Assembly: GCA_942486035.1 (NCBI GenBank) | Contig: CALNXK010000040.1 | Span: 887,501-951,500 of the forward strand | Reading direction: 5' to 3' | DNA: 64,000 bases | From: Porites lobata | Taxonomy: Eukaryota > Cnidaria > Anthozoa > Scleractinia > Poritidae | Made by a program: the position numbers and the translations under genes | Notes under the pieces: model-generated | What the model was told of the DNA's origin: nothing | The model's database searches: none | Seen by the model: the letters and a program-made list of their open reading frames with translations, nothing else | Part shown: one piece after another, positions 1 through 10,952 of the stretch | How the letters are laid out: each line of letters begins with the position of its first letter | Position numbering within the stretch: the stretch's first letter is position 1

Positions 1-549
1 TTGCCCAAATAGGAGGGCTTGCTCGCAGGCTACATAGGTGACGCGCCAGTGTCGCGTTACAGGCGACCGTTGAAAATATAAGAGACTTTGTATGAGAAAT
101 ATATTACTGAGATCTGCGAACGCTAAATAACGCTAAACCTTACTTTTTCTTAAATGAACTGAACAAAAAGTCTTACCTGCAATCTATTCCACTGCGTTTT
201 GGTGTCTGTTTGTCGTTTTACTGTTTTTTGGCTTTATTGCGTAACCACTGTTACTCCTTTCATAGAACGAAGTGAAGGCTGGTCACTTCGATCTGTCGGG
301 GTCCTGGACCAGTCGCAGCAAGAATGCCGTTTTTTTCGCCGAAATTCAAATCCGCTGCAAATTTTTCAGCTCCGGCCTAAGAGGGAAACCTCTTTTTCCT
401 CTCTGGGAGATCGGCTCGGAAAAAGATCCATAATTTCCCCATTAAATCGAGCCATTTGTGCCGGACTTCGAGGCACGTCTGGCTTTCGTCCAATACCTGT
501 GACCATTACCTATCCAATACCTATCAATCATTTGCCCGGGACTGGCCTA
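1..549. other. Unassigned stretch at window start
   Basis: A 117-codon open frame (199-552, +) has no motif I recognise and is not supported by splice signals. The first 35 bases include a GCTTGCTCGCAGGCTA phrase resembling inverted-repeat MITE ends that recur in this window (for example near 52870). No gene is called. Confidence 0.3.
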
Positions 550-796
550 TAGAAAGGCTTTAGAGCTTTTAAATATTATGTCTATCAATGACTACATCGC
601 TAGCTTATGTAAAAAGACTTTCCTCTCGATTGCTAATGACCCGGCCCATCGCTTACATAACATGCTTCAATCGTCAGGGCCGTCGTGTTATAATCTTCGG
701 TGCGAAAGGCGTTTTGCGATTCCCAAATGTAAGACCGAGCGTTTCAAAAATAGTTTTTTAGTAAGATCATGTATTGTTAATGCTCTTAACCCATAA
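550..796 (+). pseudogene. C-terminal fragment of a non-LTR retrotransposon reverse transcriptase
   Basis: The last ~80 codons read as the tail of a LINE polyprotein: a SINDYIASLCKKTF segment, then a YNLR motif and an ending with the KTERFKNSF pattern. In anthozoan LINEs this block follows the RT thumb and ends the protein. There is no RT catalytic core upstream in this window, so it is a 5'-truncated remnant. The family assignment rests on motif memory; the open frame and its stop are seen directly. Confidence 0.55.
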
Positions 797-910
797 CCCC
801 TTAGATAAAGCAAGTAACTAGACCGGGGAAAAGGGGTAAGGGATGAAGTACTCCAAATATGAACAGCAGGTCACTCTTCTCTACATATTGGTGTAACAGT
901 CCGAAATCTA

Positions 911-1110
911 CAAGGGGAGAGGTGATAATCCTCTCTAGGGAGTGATAATCCCCTAGGATAGTGAGAGGTGATAATCCTCTCTTGGGGGTGATAATCCCCC
1001 AGGATAGTGAGAAGCTAGGTGATAATCCTCTCTAGGGGTTGATAACCCCCCAAGGTTGTGAGTGGAGGTGATAATCCCCCTTGGGTACTGGAGAGGTGGA
1101 AAGAACTCTC
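911..1110. repeat. Minisatellite of paired hairpins with TGATAAT loops
   Basis: Seven copies of TGATAA(T) start at 923, 943, 969, 989, 1020, 1040 and 1069, with spacing 20, 26, 20, 31, 20 and 29. They form about three and a half higher-order units of ~46-51 bp joined by GATAGTGAG-like linkers. Each TGATAAT is flanked by complementary bases that differ between copies, such as GAGAGG/CCTCTC, CTAGGG/CCCTAG and TGGGGG/CCCCCA, so the stems are kept while their sequence changes. Each loop also contains a GATA core. Confidence 0.85.
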
Positions 1111-1249
1111 TAGATGTCTAATTCCCCGTTTTAAGGAGTAACAAGAGTCTATGGGGCAAAGTGTGACCTGTATTTTGTTCCACGAAGAGAAGAATATGAA
1201 GTGCTCTTTTTGCTGAGCTAGGCGCGAAAATATAGGCATCAACTGTACA

Positions 1250-2780
1250 TGTGATAGCTGGCATCTAATTGGCTGAGCAAAACAATTAGTGTGACAGGGG
1301 TCACATGCAGGAAGTGACCCCTGAAAGGAAGTGAGCTGATTCCACTTTACTGATTACTGCTAAGGGCGGGTTTATGGTTATCACATTAACTCCAATGTAT
1401 CCTGTTGTATAAATTAGCTATAACGAATTTTAGCGCTCGGTTGTATATATTTTAACAGTTTTAAACTTTTTTATATTTATAGGATGTTATTATTTATTTA
1501 GGACTTTATCATTATCATTTTATTATTCTCACTATTGTAAGATTCTGTTATATTATATTTTATAAAATAACTGAGATAGTACGCGTGATCTGATTGGTCA
1601 TAAACCTATGGTTTATTATACCGGTAAACCCACAGAAAAAGGCATCCGGACCACGAGCCATAAACAAAACCGGCTATTGATCTGCACACAACGATTTTAG
1701 AAAGGCTAAAAAATAGAACAAGTTACTTACCCAGCTCTTCTTAATATTAAAAGCGTTGGTTTCCACATTTTATTACTGAGCCTCACAATTCGCTACTGCC
1801 ATAGCTTTAGAAGTTATAAAGTACAAAGCTGGAAAACAGTTTACATTTCAGGACGATGCCAATCGCAGAGAAAGACAACAACTGTGTGAATTTCTGGTGT
1901 AGAAAGTCTCTAGGAAAACTTAACCATGTGCCAACCAGCCACAAAACGGATAGTTTTAGCATTCTTGATTTATTTTATGTCAAAATTAAATTCCTTAATG
2001 AAAGAAATTGTTCCAAAAAGAGATCTCTGATCAAGATATGCTACAAAATCGGCCGCTGTAGGTTGTAAACAAGCTGCCAACGATGATGAAAGATGTCAGA
2101 GTTTCTCGCTGGTTTTTTCCAACATTTGCACAAATTATTCGGTGATATCGATGCCATAACCTACCTCAAACCACCTGACTTCACGAATTGACAAATATTT
2201 ACGCCAATATGTGGCTACGGCAAAGAAACCTTTCTCTACCACTGACATATTTCCATCGGTCGCTGTACGTGCATATAAAGTTACATGCGACAACTTCGCA
2301 AATGCAGCCACGACGTTACCCCAGCATTTCTTGATCATAATAGTCCAGAAAACAGATCTCAAACCACTGCAGCTTGTAAAAAGTGAATGAAGTCCTCCAT
2401 TACAATAGCTGCCAGTTGCGTCTGTAACAACGAAATTCTTACGGATCGACTCAACAAAATACAGCTGCGTACAGTCTGATGTTCAATTAATTTCTACTTC
2501 TGTAGTAAACAAACCATGAACGTATTCTTTCATTATATGTTCGCATGAATATGTGTTGACTTTTCCTGTAAAACAGCTTTCATAAGTTATCATGTAATGA
2601 GTGCAAAAACTCGTGTTTTGAAGTGCTGTTGTTTGTTGTTTGACTGAACTGAGAAAGTTCAACGCTATTAAGTCGTGAGTCATGATTGGCTTATGATGAC
2701 TTTAGAGAAAAGACGTGACTTGATCACGGTACTAGAACCATATTTTTTACCTAAAACACTCCATTCTACCAGAAGTTATT
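1250..2780. other. No gene recognised
   Basis: AT-rich DNA with short open frames only. A local hairpin (GGGGTCA...TGACCCC) lies near 1298-1325. A ~75-codon minus-strand frame at 2135-2362 has no recognised motif. The GGTTTATTATACCGGTAAACCCACAGAAA segment near 1610-1638 resembles part of the fold-back arms at 2787-2973, suggesting a second, decayed relative of that element. Confidence 0.4.
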
Positions 2781-2786
2781 TTATAA

Positions 2787-2973
2787 AAGCAATAGACCAC
2801 ACTTTCTACGGGTTTACCGGCGTGATAATCCACTTGGGGTGTTGGGAGAACACTCGAAAAGCTTGTAAATCACTCGCCTTCGGCTCGTGATTTACAAGCT
2901 TGTCTCGTGTTCTCCTAACATCCCGCGTGGGTTATCACGCCGGTAAACCCATAGAAAGTGTGGTCTATTGCTT
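2787..2973. mobile_element. Fold-back (long hairpin) MITE
   Basis: Two ~90 bp arms form an imperfect inverted repeat centred at about 2880. Both begin AAGCAATAGACCACACTTTC read inward and share GGGTTTACCGGCGTGATAA and AAGCTTGTAAATCAC blocks. There is almost no loop and no coding capacity. Host flanks are AT-rich and no target duplication is clear. Confidence 0.85.
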
Positions 2974-3028
2974 AAATATATTATATTCTAAATACACAAT
3001 TCAGCTTAGTAGCTGCAAGCTTTTTACA

Positions 3029-3076
3029 AATAAACTATCTATCTACCTATCTATCTATCTGTCTATCTATCTTCAT
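3029..3076. repeat. (CTAT)n microsatellite
   Basis: About eleven tandem CTAT/CTGT tetranucleotides with two interruptions. Confidence 0.9.
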
Positions 3077-3410
3077 CTACTAACAATAGTATTTCCGCAA
3101 CCCGTCGTCATTAAATAACGGAAATTTTTTATGTAGCCCGTTTGTACACGCGCGCTTTACATCATTAGCAGCAGATCATGCATAATGGTCACCAAACAAC
3201 TGCAGTCGGATTAGACGATCTAACATTTTCAACATCAAAATGCCTGTCAGACTGCCGATGAATATTACCACTTACACGTTTATCGTAATATCGTTAGGCT
3301 CAGAAACATTTTGAAGGCATAGGAAGACCGTCTTCTTCTCGTAATGTCTTAAATCTACAGACGCACATACCGTCCTTTACGTTCATCTGAAGAATGCAAT
3401 GCTGGCTTTA

Positions 3411-3639
3411 GGGACGGACCATTAGAAAACGTATCGGGGGGGGGGGGCGAAGTACAAAAAAAAATATTCGCGCAAGGGAAAATTAAATGAAAAAAAAATC
3501 GTGCACGCCAATTAATCCTAAAAAATATTCATGCTACGGCCGAAGAAAAATTCATGCAAGGAATTTGATAACGAAAAAAGATTCCTGAAGCTCGAAAATT
3601 CCCCTCCCTCCCCCCATAACTTTTCTAATGGTCCATCCC
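3411..3639. mobile_element. MITE with TTA target duplication (PIF/Harbinger-like)
   Basis: The left end GGGACGGACCATTAGAAAA is matched by the inverted right end GGGATGGACCATTAGAAAA. Both continue into G-rich tracts, giving TIRs of ~30 bp. The element is flanked by TTA at 3408-3410 and 3640-3642. A 229 bp non-coding element with a 3-bp TTA duplication fits PIF/Harbinger MITEs; the superfamily is inferred from duplication size only. Confidence 0.8.
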
Positions 3640-3659
3640 TTACATGTATTCGATCAGAG

Positions 3660-4430
3660 GACAAATCATAATGTCACACTACTTCCATATAAAGAAAAAG
3701 TCAATTATTTCCATTGTTTTGGTTAAATTTTTAACTATAGTGCGTTGAATGTACAAGATTCCATCAGAGAGATGTCATAAATATACGAACACAACGCACC
3801 AGCGCGTGCGTGGCACGCGATTCACTGCGGAAACTGTAGTTTAGCAATCTTAAACCAAAGAAATTCGTTGAATCTGCACACACAAAGCCTCGGAGATCAA
3901 TGATTACAATCTGCTTTGGCATCCATCTTTCCTTTACGATGAGTAGTATGCTGTGTGTTCAAGGACTGCCAGTTTTACGTAATAAACATTTTGAATCAAC
4001 GCTTTTATCTAGCAACATTAGCCCGATTCTATTTGAGTTCTGCGACCTTCAATACGTACATTCAATACAATATGGAACTACGCTACATTCTACTGAATAC
4101 TGGAAAAGACCAGAAAGACAACGCTTGAGTCGTACGCCACGCGCGATTAATCTGGATAACTCGCGATCGTGAGCTAAGAAAGCAAATCTCTGGCTTATGT
4201 TGAATTGTAATCTCTTCTCATTTACTCTATCACCAGCGTCAGCGTCCTGTGGTGTGCAAAAAAAAAGTCATATGCGGGTCCTCATGTTAATATTTAACAC
4301 TAACAAAATTTGAGAAACGTCCAGTCCTTGTGCCATGGACCTGCTAGAACTCCCTGATCTTAGACACACACTGGTAGATATAGGTACCACTCTGTTGTGT
4401 ATAAGTGGGTATAATGGGTTACCTAACCTA
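3660..4430. other. No gene recognised
   Basis: Unique-looking DNA with one 90-codon frame (3900-4172, +) lacking any recognisable domain, and an A-rich run near 4258. I see no splice-consistent exon or repeat structure. Confidence 0.4.
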
Positions 4431-4439
4431 TAAATTTAA

Positions 4440-4914
4440 TACAGGAGACTGCCCGACGGTAAGAAAGAGTGGATAATGCAGCTTTGTCAAGTGGGGGCAT
4501 GTTTCATACGAAATGCCAGGCCAAATGATGGAAAGGGCCCTTTTTGGCACGTTCTCAAGATAGCAAGCACGATACTTAGGCAATTCAGCAAAGACAAGAC
4601 AGCGGAGGCGTACTCTAGTATAGAGCGAATTAGCGCGCAGTAGATATGAACAAGATCAGCCGACGGAACTTTGCACTTCTTGAGTTGTCTCAGTGCGTAA
4701 AGCCATCTGTTGGCCTTCTTCACTATGTAGTCGCAGTGCACTGCCCAAGTGAGGTCCCCAGAAAATGGACACCGAGGGGCTTAAATGTAGAGACCTGTAC
4801 AATATCAGACCACCAACCGCGATTGGGCGAGGATCACGGAACACGACTATTGTAGTGAAGAAAGTCAACAGTCATGGTCTTGCGGTTACGGGGGTTTAAG
4901 CGCATATTGTTTTA
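4440..4914 (-). pseudogene. LINE reverse-transcriptase C-terminal fragment (second family)
   Basis: Read on the minus strand, the block gives NMRLNPRNRKTMTVDF, then a LGVHFLG segment, then HCDYIVKKANRWLYALRQL and ALIRSILEYAS. That is the order found downstream of the RT active site in anthozoan and fish LINEs. It needs two or more frame changes and contains stops, so it is dead. It directly abuts the 3' tail of the neighbouring LINE copy at ~4915. Confidence 0.75.
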
Positions 4915-5650
4915 ATAATAACTATAATAATATAATAATTTACCAATATAGCGCGTATTTACACATTCTGATCAATAGCGCTTTACAATCATATATTTAA
5001 GAGAAAACGAAAATACATTACCGTGAAAATAAAATAAACTAAGTTACAAACTATAAAAATACTTCTCAAAAAGATAGGTTTTGAGTCAAGATTTAAAACT
5101 ATTAAGTGATGTTGCTTGACGAAGCTCCACTGGTAGGCCATTCCAGAGTTTCGGAGCTGCTGCTGAAAATGACCTTGCTCCCAGTGTTCTTTCCCTTGGG
5201 ATGGTCCAATAAGAGCTTACCAGTAGACCTAAGATTATATAATGAATTCGATTTTATACTAATAAGATCGCTAAGATAAGTTCGCGCTAGGCATTTGAAA
5301 GTCAAAAGTAAAATCTTATAGTGAATACGCAAAGAAACTGGCAGCCAGTGCAGCTCATAAAGCGCTGGTGTAATGTGAGAAAAATTCCTGATGCGAAGAA
5401 GAAGTCTTGCTGCTGCATTTTGTACACGCTGTAATTTAACGATATGCGCCTTTGGTCAGGGCCAAACAATAAACCATTACAATAGTTAAGACGGCTGGTT
5501 ATAAAAGCATGAACCAAAGTAATTAAAGAATCTCTCGACAGGTATTTCTTAATACGTCTCAAGTTATGTAAATGATAAAATGCCGCATTAGAAGCCTTGT
5601 TTATATGATCAGTCATCCGTAAGTTGCTGTCAAACCACGATCCAAGGTTT
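4915..5650 (-). mobile_element. CR1/L2-like LINE, 3' half (interrupted copy)
   Basis: The minus strand reads the end of an RT polyprotein: KNLGSWFDSNLRMTDHI, AFYHLHNLRRIKKYL and LVHAFITSRLNYCNGLLFG, then after a frame change NAAARLLLRIRN, ALYELHWLPVSLRIHYKIL and a stop at 5102. A ~190 bp 3'UTR follows, ending in an AT-rich repeated tail near 4915. This is the downstream continuation of the block at 9571-10140. The two are separated by a TTAA-target transposon, and joining them at one TTAA restores the frame (SPC-VKNLGSW). Confidence 0.88.
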
Positions 5651-6545
5651 TTAAGGACGGTGCCCACTAATGGGAAGTATTTTTTCCCAGATAATGACTA
5701 TGTGAGACAAGTAGATCATATCAGGGGTTATTGAAATCCAAAAAGAAAACTGGGCGTAAAAACGCATTTTTCAGGGATAACTGCGCTTCAATATGGCGAA
5801 AAACGCTGAATAAGCATTTTTTAGAAAAATGACAAATAGTTATTTTTTCCCAAAATTTCGGAGTGTACACGTAAACTGGCACAAATGGAATGATACTTGC
5901 ACTAAGGTTTTAAAATAAGCAACAAGTGATAACATAACAACTGCTCTTTTTACGTCTTTTTTTGAAATATCAGCACAACTGGGAAGTTATCAGAAGTTAC
6001 CCCTCTCCACGCGTTTGCCTTAAAAATAGTGTAAACGACATTTTCCCCGAACCAAAAATTTATCGTTTACTGAGTAGGCTTATTACTTTCATTTGGTAAG
6101 ATAAAAAGTAGGGGTTACCACGCGTTTTTAGTAGTTAAATTGGTTGGTTTCGACTTTAACTTAATCGCTTTGGAGATTATTTACAATTTTTCCCATCCCC
6201 TCCCTAGTCAGTTTCACTATTGCTTCACTCAACGCGGAGTACTCTGGGATATCTACAATGGCTGACAGTCAGAGAACAACAACCCACGGAAGAGAGCAAA
6301 AACAGAAAGTGAACCAGGACATTTCACGGACCATAAGGAAAACAAATTATACTATTTCATTCAATTGGAGCTTCTCTGTCTCAAACATTTAACAGATTTT
6401 TTTTTTCAAGGTATTAGAGATTACTTGCAGCGCAGATAGAGTAGTATGGCGAGCTCAAGATCCACGGCTGGTGCTGTAAACAAACTACTGTACTGTAGTG
6501 GAAAATAGTCGTCAGGGACTCTAAGACAGGTACTCCTTCAATCGT

Positions 6546-8189
6546 TAGCCTGTTCCAGGCTCCGAGATAGTGGTGAAAAGTCGTTCAGTAAAAAGAAATG
6601 CGAAAAACGCGCGGTGGCTGAGGAGAGACAGGGCGGCGGAGCCAGTACGCATTTTTTAAACGGCCTTTTCCGGTATATCAGCTCCTGATATACCCTCTGA
6701 TTGGCCAATTGTGACAGTTAACATCATCACCTAGTAAAGTGGTCATCAACGCGAATCGTGCGAGTGATCTTGATGAATCCGCGTTATCTTGTGCTTTAGA
6801 CGAGTGTTAACCTTAGATCAGACGTTATTATTTTTCTGCGACTTGGCTCCCGGTAAAGATGTTTTCGCTTTTATGCCCACCGGTTTAGGCAAACGTTTAA
6901 TCTTTCAGCTATTCCCACGCTTGGATAAAGCTGCTCTAACCTTAGAAAACTCTACGATAATAGTCGTTTCGCCGCTGATATCTATAATGCGAGACCAAGT
7001 GGAACACTGAATTTAAAAAGCTTGGACTTTAGGCCGTAGCTATTGGCATCGGTGAAGAGGGAGAGGAGGACGAGAAGAAAGCGAGAGAAGGAAAGTGGGA
7101 AATTGTTTTCGGTAGTCCGGAGTCCTGGCTGATCACAGAGTGGCAATAACAAAACAGTCCAAAGACTGTTAAGCTTTAAAAAGCTATTACCAAGGGAGGA
7201 ACTACGCGCTCCAGTCAGACTGCGCTCCAGTCAAAAGACTCACACCATTATAAGAGACACACTAAGCTGGAGTTTACTGAGTCACAATGCAATTCTCCTT
7301 AGTTGGTGTAGCTTAAGTTTAAGCTCCACTTCATTCTTATAATTCTGGAAACGAAAAATCACTATCCGTGATAATTTAACATTTTGCAAAGAAAACTAAC
7401 GAGCTTGGCCCAGCGTGATACAACATTGCAGAAAAACATTACATTCACGGACTAAAGAAAATCACTTAGTTAGTCAGATCCAGAAGGCACTTTGGAGAAA
7501 ATTATAACCCTTATTCAGCCGCAATAAAAAGCTTTACGTTCAAAAGAGGTCAAAGAAAATGCTCTTTCATCAGAGGGCAAATCCTGCCGACCAGAAACAA
7601 AAGCCACAGTAAATCGATATGTGTGCCATGACCTCTCAGTAGGAAACAAGCGGCTACAATCACATTTGCTCAGTGAAAATGCAGAACCTTCCAGAGCATA
7701 ACCTACCCAACAGGAAAAAACTTACCGCCCCCTCTTATTACTATAAAACCTACAGCACTTTGAATGATCGAGTGCTAGATTCGCGGACGCCGTTGACGAA
7801 TTCGTAGCCTGCGAACAGCAGATGTATTTCTGGTCGTCACTTCGGCGGGTGAAACTAAACAAGAGCCGAAAAAACCGGATGCTCTCACAGGATAAGAAAT
7901 TCAAAGACATAAATTTCCACACATTCGCACAAGGAGTTCGCGTCACGCGAAATGCTCGCGCGAGAAACTTGAGAATGATTGTAGCTAACTGAAGTGTTAA
8001 CAGTTTTGACAGCCGAATCCACGCGTGACAAAAATGGGCGGAAGAGGGTCGTTAAAGAAATGCTAACAGGCTCTCTCTCCCATTTTTCTGGCCGCCACCG
8101 CCCCCTTTCCCAAGTCGTGCCCGTCTTATTTTCGCTTTGCTCGTTTTAATACGTCCACACTATACTATCTGAGAGCCTGGCACAGGCTA
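6546..8189. mobile_element. Helicase-bearing DNA element with 8-bp target duplication
   Basis: The element starts TAGCCTGTTCCAGGCTCC and its inverted right end is TAGCCTGTGCCAGGCTCT. The TIRs match at 23 of 26 positions. It is flanked by the identical octamer TCAATCGT at 6538-6545 and 8190-8197. Each TIR contains its own palindrome (AGCCTGttcCAGGCT). An 8-bp duplication with a TAG start fits hAT-like elements, though other superfamilies also make 8-bp duplications. It contains a decayed RecQ-like helicase segment and no visible transposase. A related end (GGCCTGTTCCAGGCTTTC) occurs near 13897. Confidence 0.85.
6789..7146 (+). pseudogene. RecQ-like helicase fragment
   Basis: The frame reads GKDVFAFMPTGLGKRLIFQL (motif I, Walker A) followed by STIIVVSPLISIMRDQVEH (motif Ia), then stops. 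In a shifted frame it resumes as AVAIGIGEEGEEDEKKAREG and WEIVFGSPESWL, the spacer and motif Ib region of RecQ-type DNA helicases. The Walker A serine/threonine after GK is arginine here, and motifs II-VI are absent, so this copy cannot be an active helicase. It lies inside the 8-bp-duplication element at 6546-8189. Confidence 0.75.
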
Positions 8190-9570
8190 TCAATCGTTTT
8201 CTTACCTGTACATGTCCTCGAGATTTTTTGAACTGTAGATGTAATATGGATTGTAAACCTTCTATCGTTTTTGTTATCAATTTACCCGGGGACCTCGATC
8301 GAATATGTTATTAAACTTGCATACATTCAATGAGCTTATATCTGTCCTTTGCGCTATCTCTTTCGGGCTTTGCCACAAGTGTCATATGACATAAATGATT
8401 CAGCATTGACTCAAGTTCCATAAATGAGCTCTCTTTTAAAAAAGCTGAATAGTGTGAAAGTAGTTGTACCGAATGCGTTTATGTACCCTCATATATGCAC
8501 TGAGCTATAATGTTCATTTTACATATTTCGTTTTCATTTTTTTTTACCGTAGCATTCTGTGCCATGATCATTCACTATTTTTCGTTTCTAAATGTCAATT
8601 TTAGAATTAACAGTGTCTATTGAACCTAAGAAAGTCTTACAATGGAAATACTTTATTTTACCTTCCATCTTCTATTTGTAAACAGCCAAATGGCAGCTAT
8701 GTCTAAATGTCCAGATTATGTGTGGCGTGAAATTGAACCTTAAGAAATACTATCTACACGACAAGCTGCCAATGAGTCAATAATTTCAATGCTTAGTAAT
8801 TCCAAAATGCTTAAATAACAATGATAATCGTAAAAATTAAAGCATAACAATTCTTTTATCATTTTTCCATGATGAAAGCGTTTCCTTCGGGGTCCGCAAC
8901 TAATTGTGAAGCTGCGATCTCAGCAATCCAAACAATCTTGTGATAGTTTTTTTTCTTCAGTTTGTTCAACAAATAAAAGCCTCGGACTCTCAATAAAAAG
9001 GACATCTGTATGTACTCGAACGCTTTAAATCTATCTTTCTGGTGAATAATTACATAAAATCTTACAAAATTAAAGAAATATTCGGGAAACTGTTTATAAC
9101 CGATTAGCCGATAAAACGCGAAGGACTCGAGTGAAAGGTAAGCTTGCAGTTTCTCAATTAAGCGGAGGACTTAGAGCTATTTTCCTTCTGATTTACTGAT
9201 CCATGCCTATTAAGGGATTTTTTTAATACCCAAGCTCTAATCGTAACATCTTGAAGCAATAACTTTTGATGTTTTAGAACTGACTTTTGTTTGACTATAA
9301 AATGTTCGGTCAGATCGATCATACGTAGAAATAGCAACATGCGTATACTTCTTCGGTTTTCAAAGAACTGACAAGGTAAATAGAAATTATTTTTCATCTC
9401 TTGAAAAACGACGCATCTTTTCCTCAAGAAATAACTCGAACCTACCAGACTTACAGGAGACAAAATCAGTCCGCGTGTGCTGCGTGTTGCGCATTTCTTT
9501 CACGTCGCGCGCGACTACCTTGGCATGCGCAGAAAATGTGCACTGTAACAATAGTGGGCACCGTCCTTAA

Positions 9571-10140
9571 CACATGGGCTTGGGGTGATACGATTATTGC
9601 CCACAGTGATGAAACACGAATCTAGTTTATCAAGCTGTTGTCGTGTGCCCACCAACAAAAACTCGGTTTTGTCATCATTGATCATCAACCGATCTTGAAT
9701 CATTCATTTCCTCACCGCGTCAACGCACTTTTCCATAACTTGTATAGCATCAGCTTGAGCAGTGTTGCCGAGTGGTTTAAAACTCAGATACCGCTGCGTA
9801 TCATCTGCGAAACAGTGAGCATCGGGAAGATAATGTTCCACGATCTTAAACAGCTTGGGCGCATATATTATGAATTGCAAAGGCCCTAAACATGAGCCTT
9901 GGGGTACCCTGCAATTCAAGTCAAAAGCACAAGAAAGAACTCCATGTACAGAGACGCGCTAACTTCTATCAGACAAGTACGACCTAAACCAATTCAGAGC
10001 ATTCCCACGTATGCCAACCTCATGAGATAGCCTCTCTAAAAGTATTTGATGATCAACAGTGTCAAAGGCAGCACTAAGATCCAATAAAATTAACATAGTG
10101 ACATGTTGAGAGTTCATCTTTAACAAAATAACAGCGAAAG
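9571..10140 (-). mobile_element. CR1/L2-like LINE, RT core (interrupted copy)
   Basis: The minus strand gives LLDLSAAFDTVDHQILLERL, ALNWFRSYLSDRS, then a stop, then VPQGSCLGPLQFIIY and the catalytic box CFADDTQRYLSF, a second stop after AVRK, then DDKTEFLLVGTRQQL and the junction at the TTAA. FADD is the conserved RT active site. Two in-frame stops show that the copy was already dead or has decayed. Upstream of ~10140 the homology ends, so it is 5'-truncated as LINEs usually are. Confidence 0.88.
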
Positions 10141-10321
10141 CGCTACTTGCCGGCAGTCGCTAAAGGGTTAAACTGAGAAAGTTACCAAATTGTTTCAAAG
10201 AAGCCTTTTTCCATAGAAAATTGTCAAATTTACCAAATTCAGCAGGAAACAGTTTTATAAATTGAAAAAGAGGTAATTCCCATGCTTTATGTTAATTAAC
10301 ACTTTTCACATATAGCATGCA

Positions 10322-10434
10322 TTACTGGCGGATCCAGGCTTGAAGTAAGGAGAAGCGCTCAGGTAAGAAGGACTAGACCCTGCTGGCCTCAGTGCAGGCA
10401 GGTCCTTCGGGACCCTTCCCTAGATCCACCACTG
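10322..10434. mobile_element. Short MITE-like inverted-repeat element
   Basis: The left end TACTGGCGGATCCAGG matches the inverted right end CAGTGGTGGATCTAGGG. About 110 bp, non-coding. The CAGTGG-type end suggests a hAT-derived MITE, but no clear target duplication is seen. Confidence 0.45.
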
Positions 10435-10439
10435 AGTTC

Positions 10440-10950
10440 CCTTGTTGTTGTTTTCTTTGCTTTAGTTGAAAGAGTTGTTCAGCCATTTATCATTCATGAT
10501 ATTTTCTTAGCGTACATACTCTGTACATGACAGGGCGCAATGTTGCGGCAAAAATTACTGGGACGATAAAAATGTGCAAAAACAATTAGCGCACGAAGGT
10601 TCTTAGTATCATAAATGTTTATTACATGAAGGAACCATTTCATTGTGCTTAACATTTCTATTCTGAAAGACATGATTAGACCAAACCTAAGGGTAATTGA
10701 CTTAATAGTCTCTCTGGCTTTGATTGGGAGGTAATGCCATTATGCACTATTCATCTTATCCTTCACTTATTTCCATACAGTTTACATCACCTGCCGTGTA
10801 TTTCTCAATTGCGTTTAATTGAACATTATTGGTTTTCATTCGGCACTGAAAACAGTGTTTTAGGTGCATAATTAAGACTGAAAACGCCAGGATTTCATCA
10901 GTCACTGGGTTTCTTTTCCTAAGAACCTATCTAGACGGCTTTTAGGAAAA
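10440..10950. other. Upstream region of the LRR receptor gene
   Basis: No repeat or second gene recognised. AT-rich sequence leading to the signal-peptide exon at 10953. No TATA box can be placed with confidence. Confidence 0.35.
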
Positions 10951-10952
10951 TC

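Larger units (their letters stand above)
5655..9566. mobile_element. 3.9 kb TTAA-target DNA transposon inserted in the LINE
   Basis: The ends GGACGGTGCCCACTA (5655-5669) and TAGTGGGCACCGTCC (9552-9566) are perfect 15-bp terminal inverted repeats, each bordered outside by TTAA (5651-5654 and 9567-9570). Excision at TTAA would restore the host LINE frame, so the boundaries are exact. TTAA duplication is known for piggyBac and Kolobok superfamilies; which applies is not decided, because no transposase is readable inside. The interior carries a second, nested element at 6546-8189. The remainder (5670-6545 and 8190-9551) has no recognisable coding sequence; the 101-codon frame at 9158-9463 (-) lacks domains. 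Confidence 0.9.

Noticed and set aside
199..552. 117-codon plus frame at the window start
   Set aside because: No recognisable domain, no clear initiation or splice context; low-information composition.
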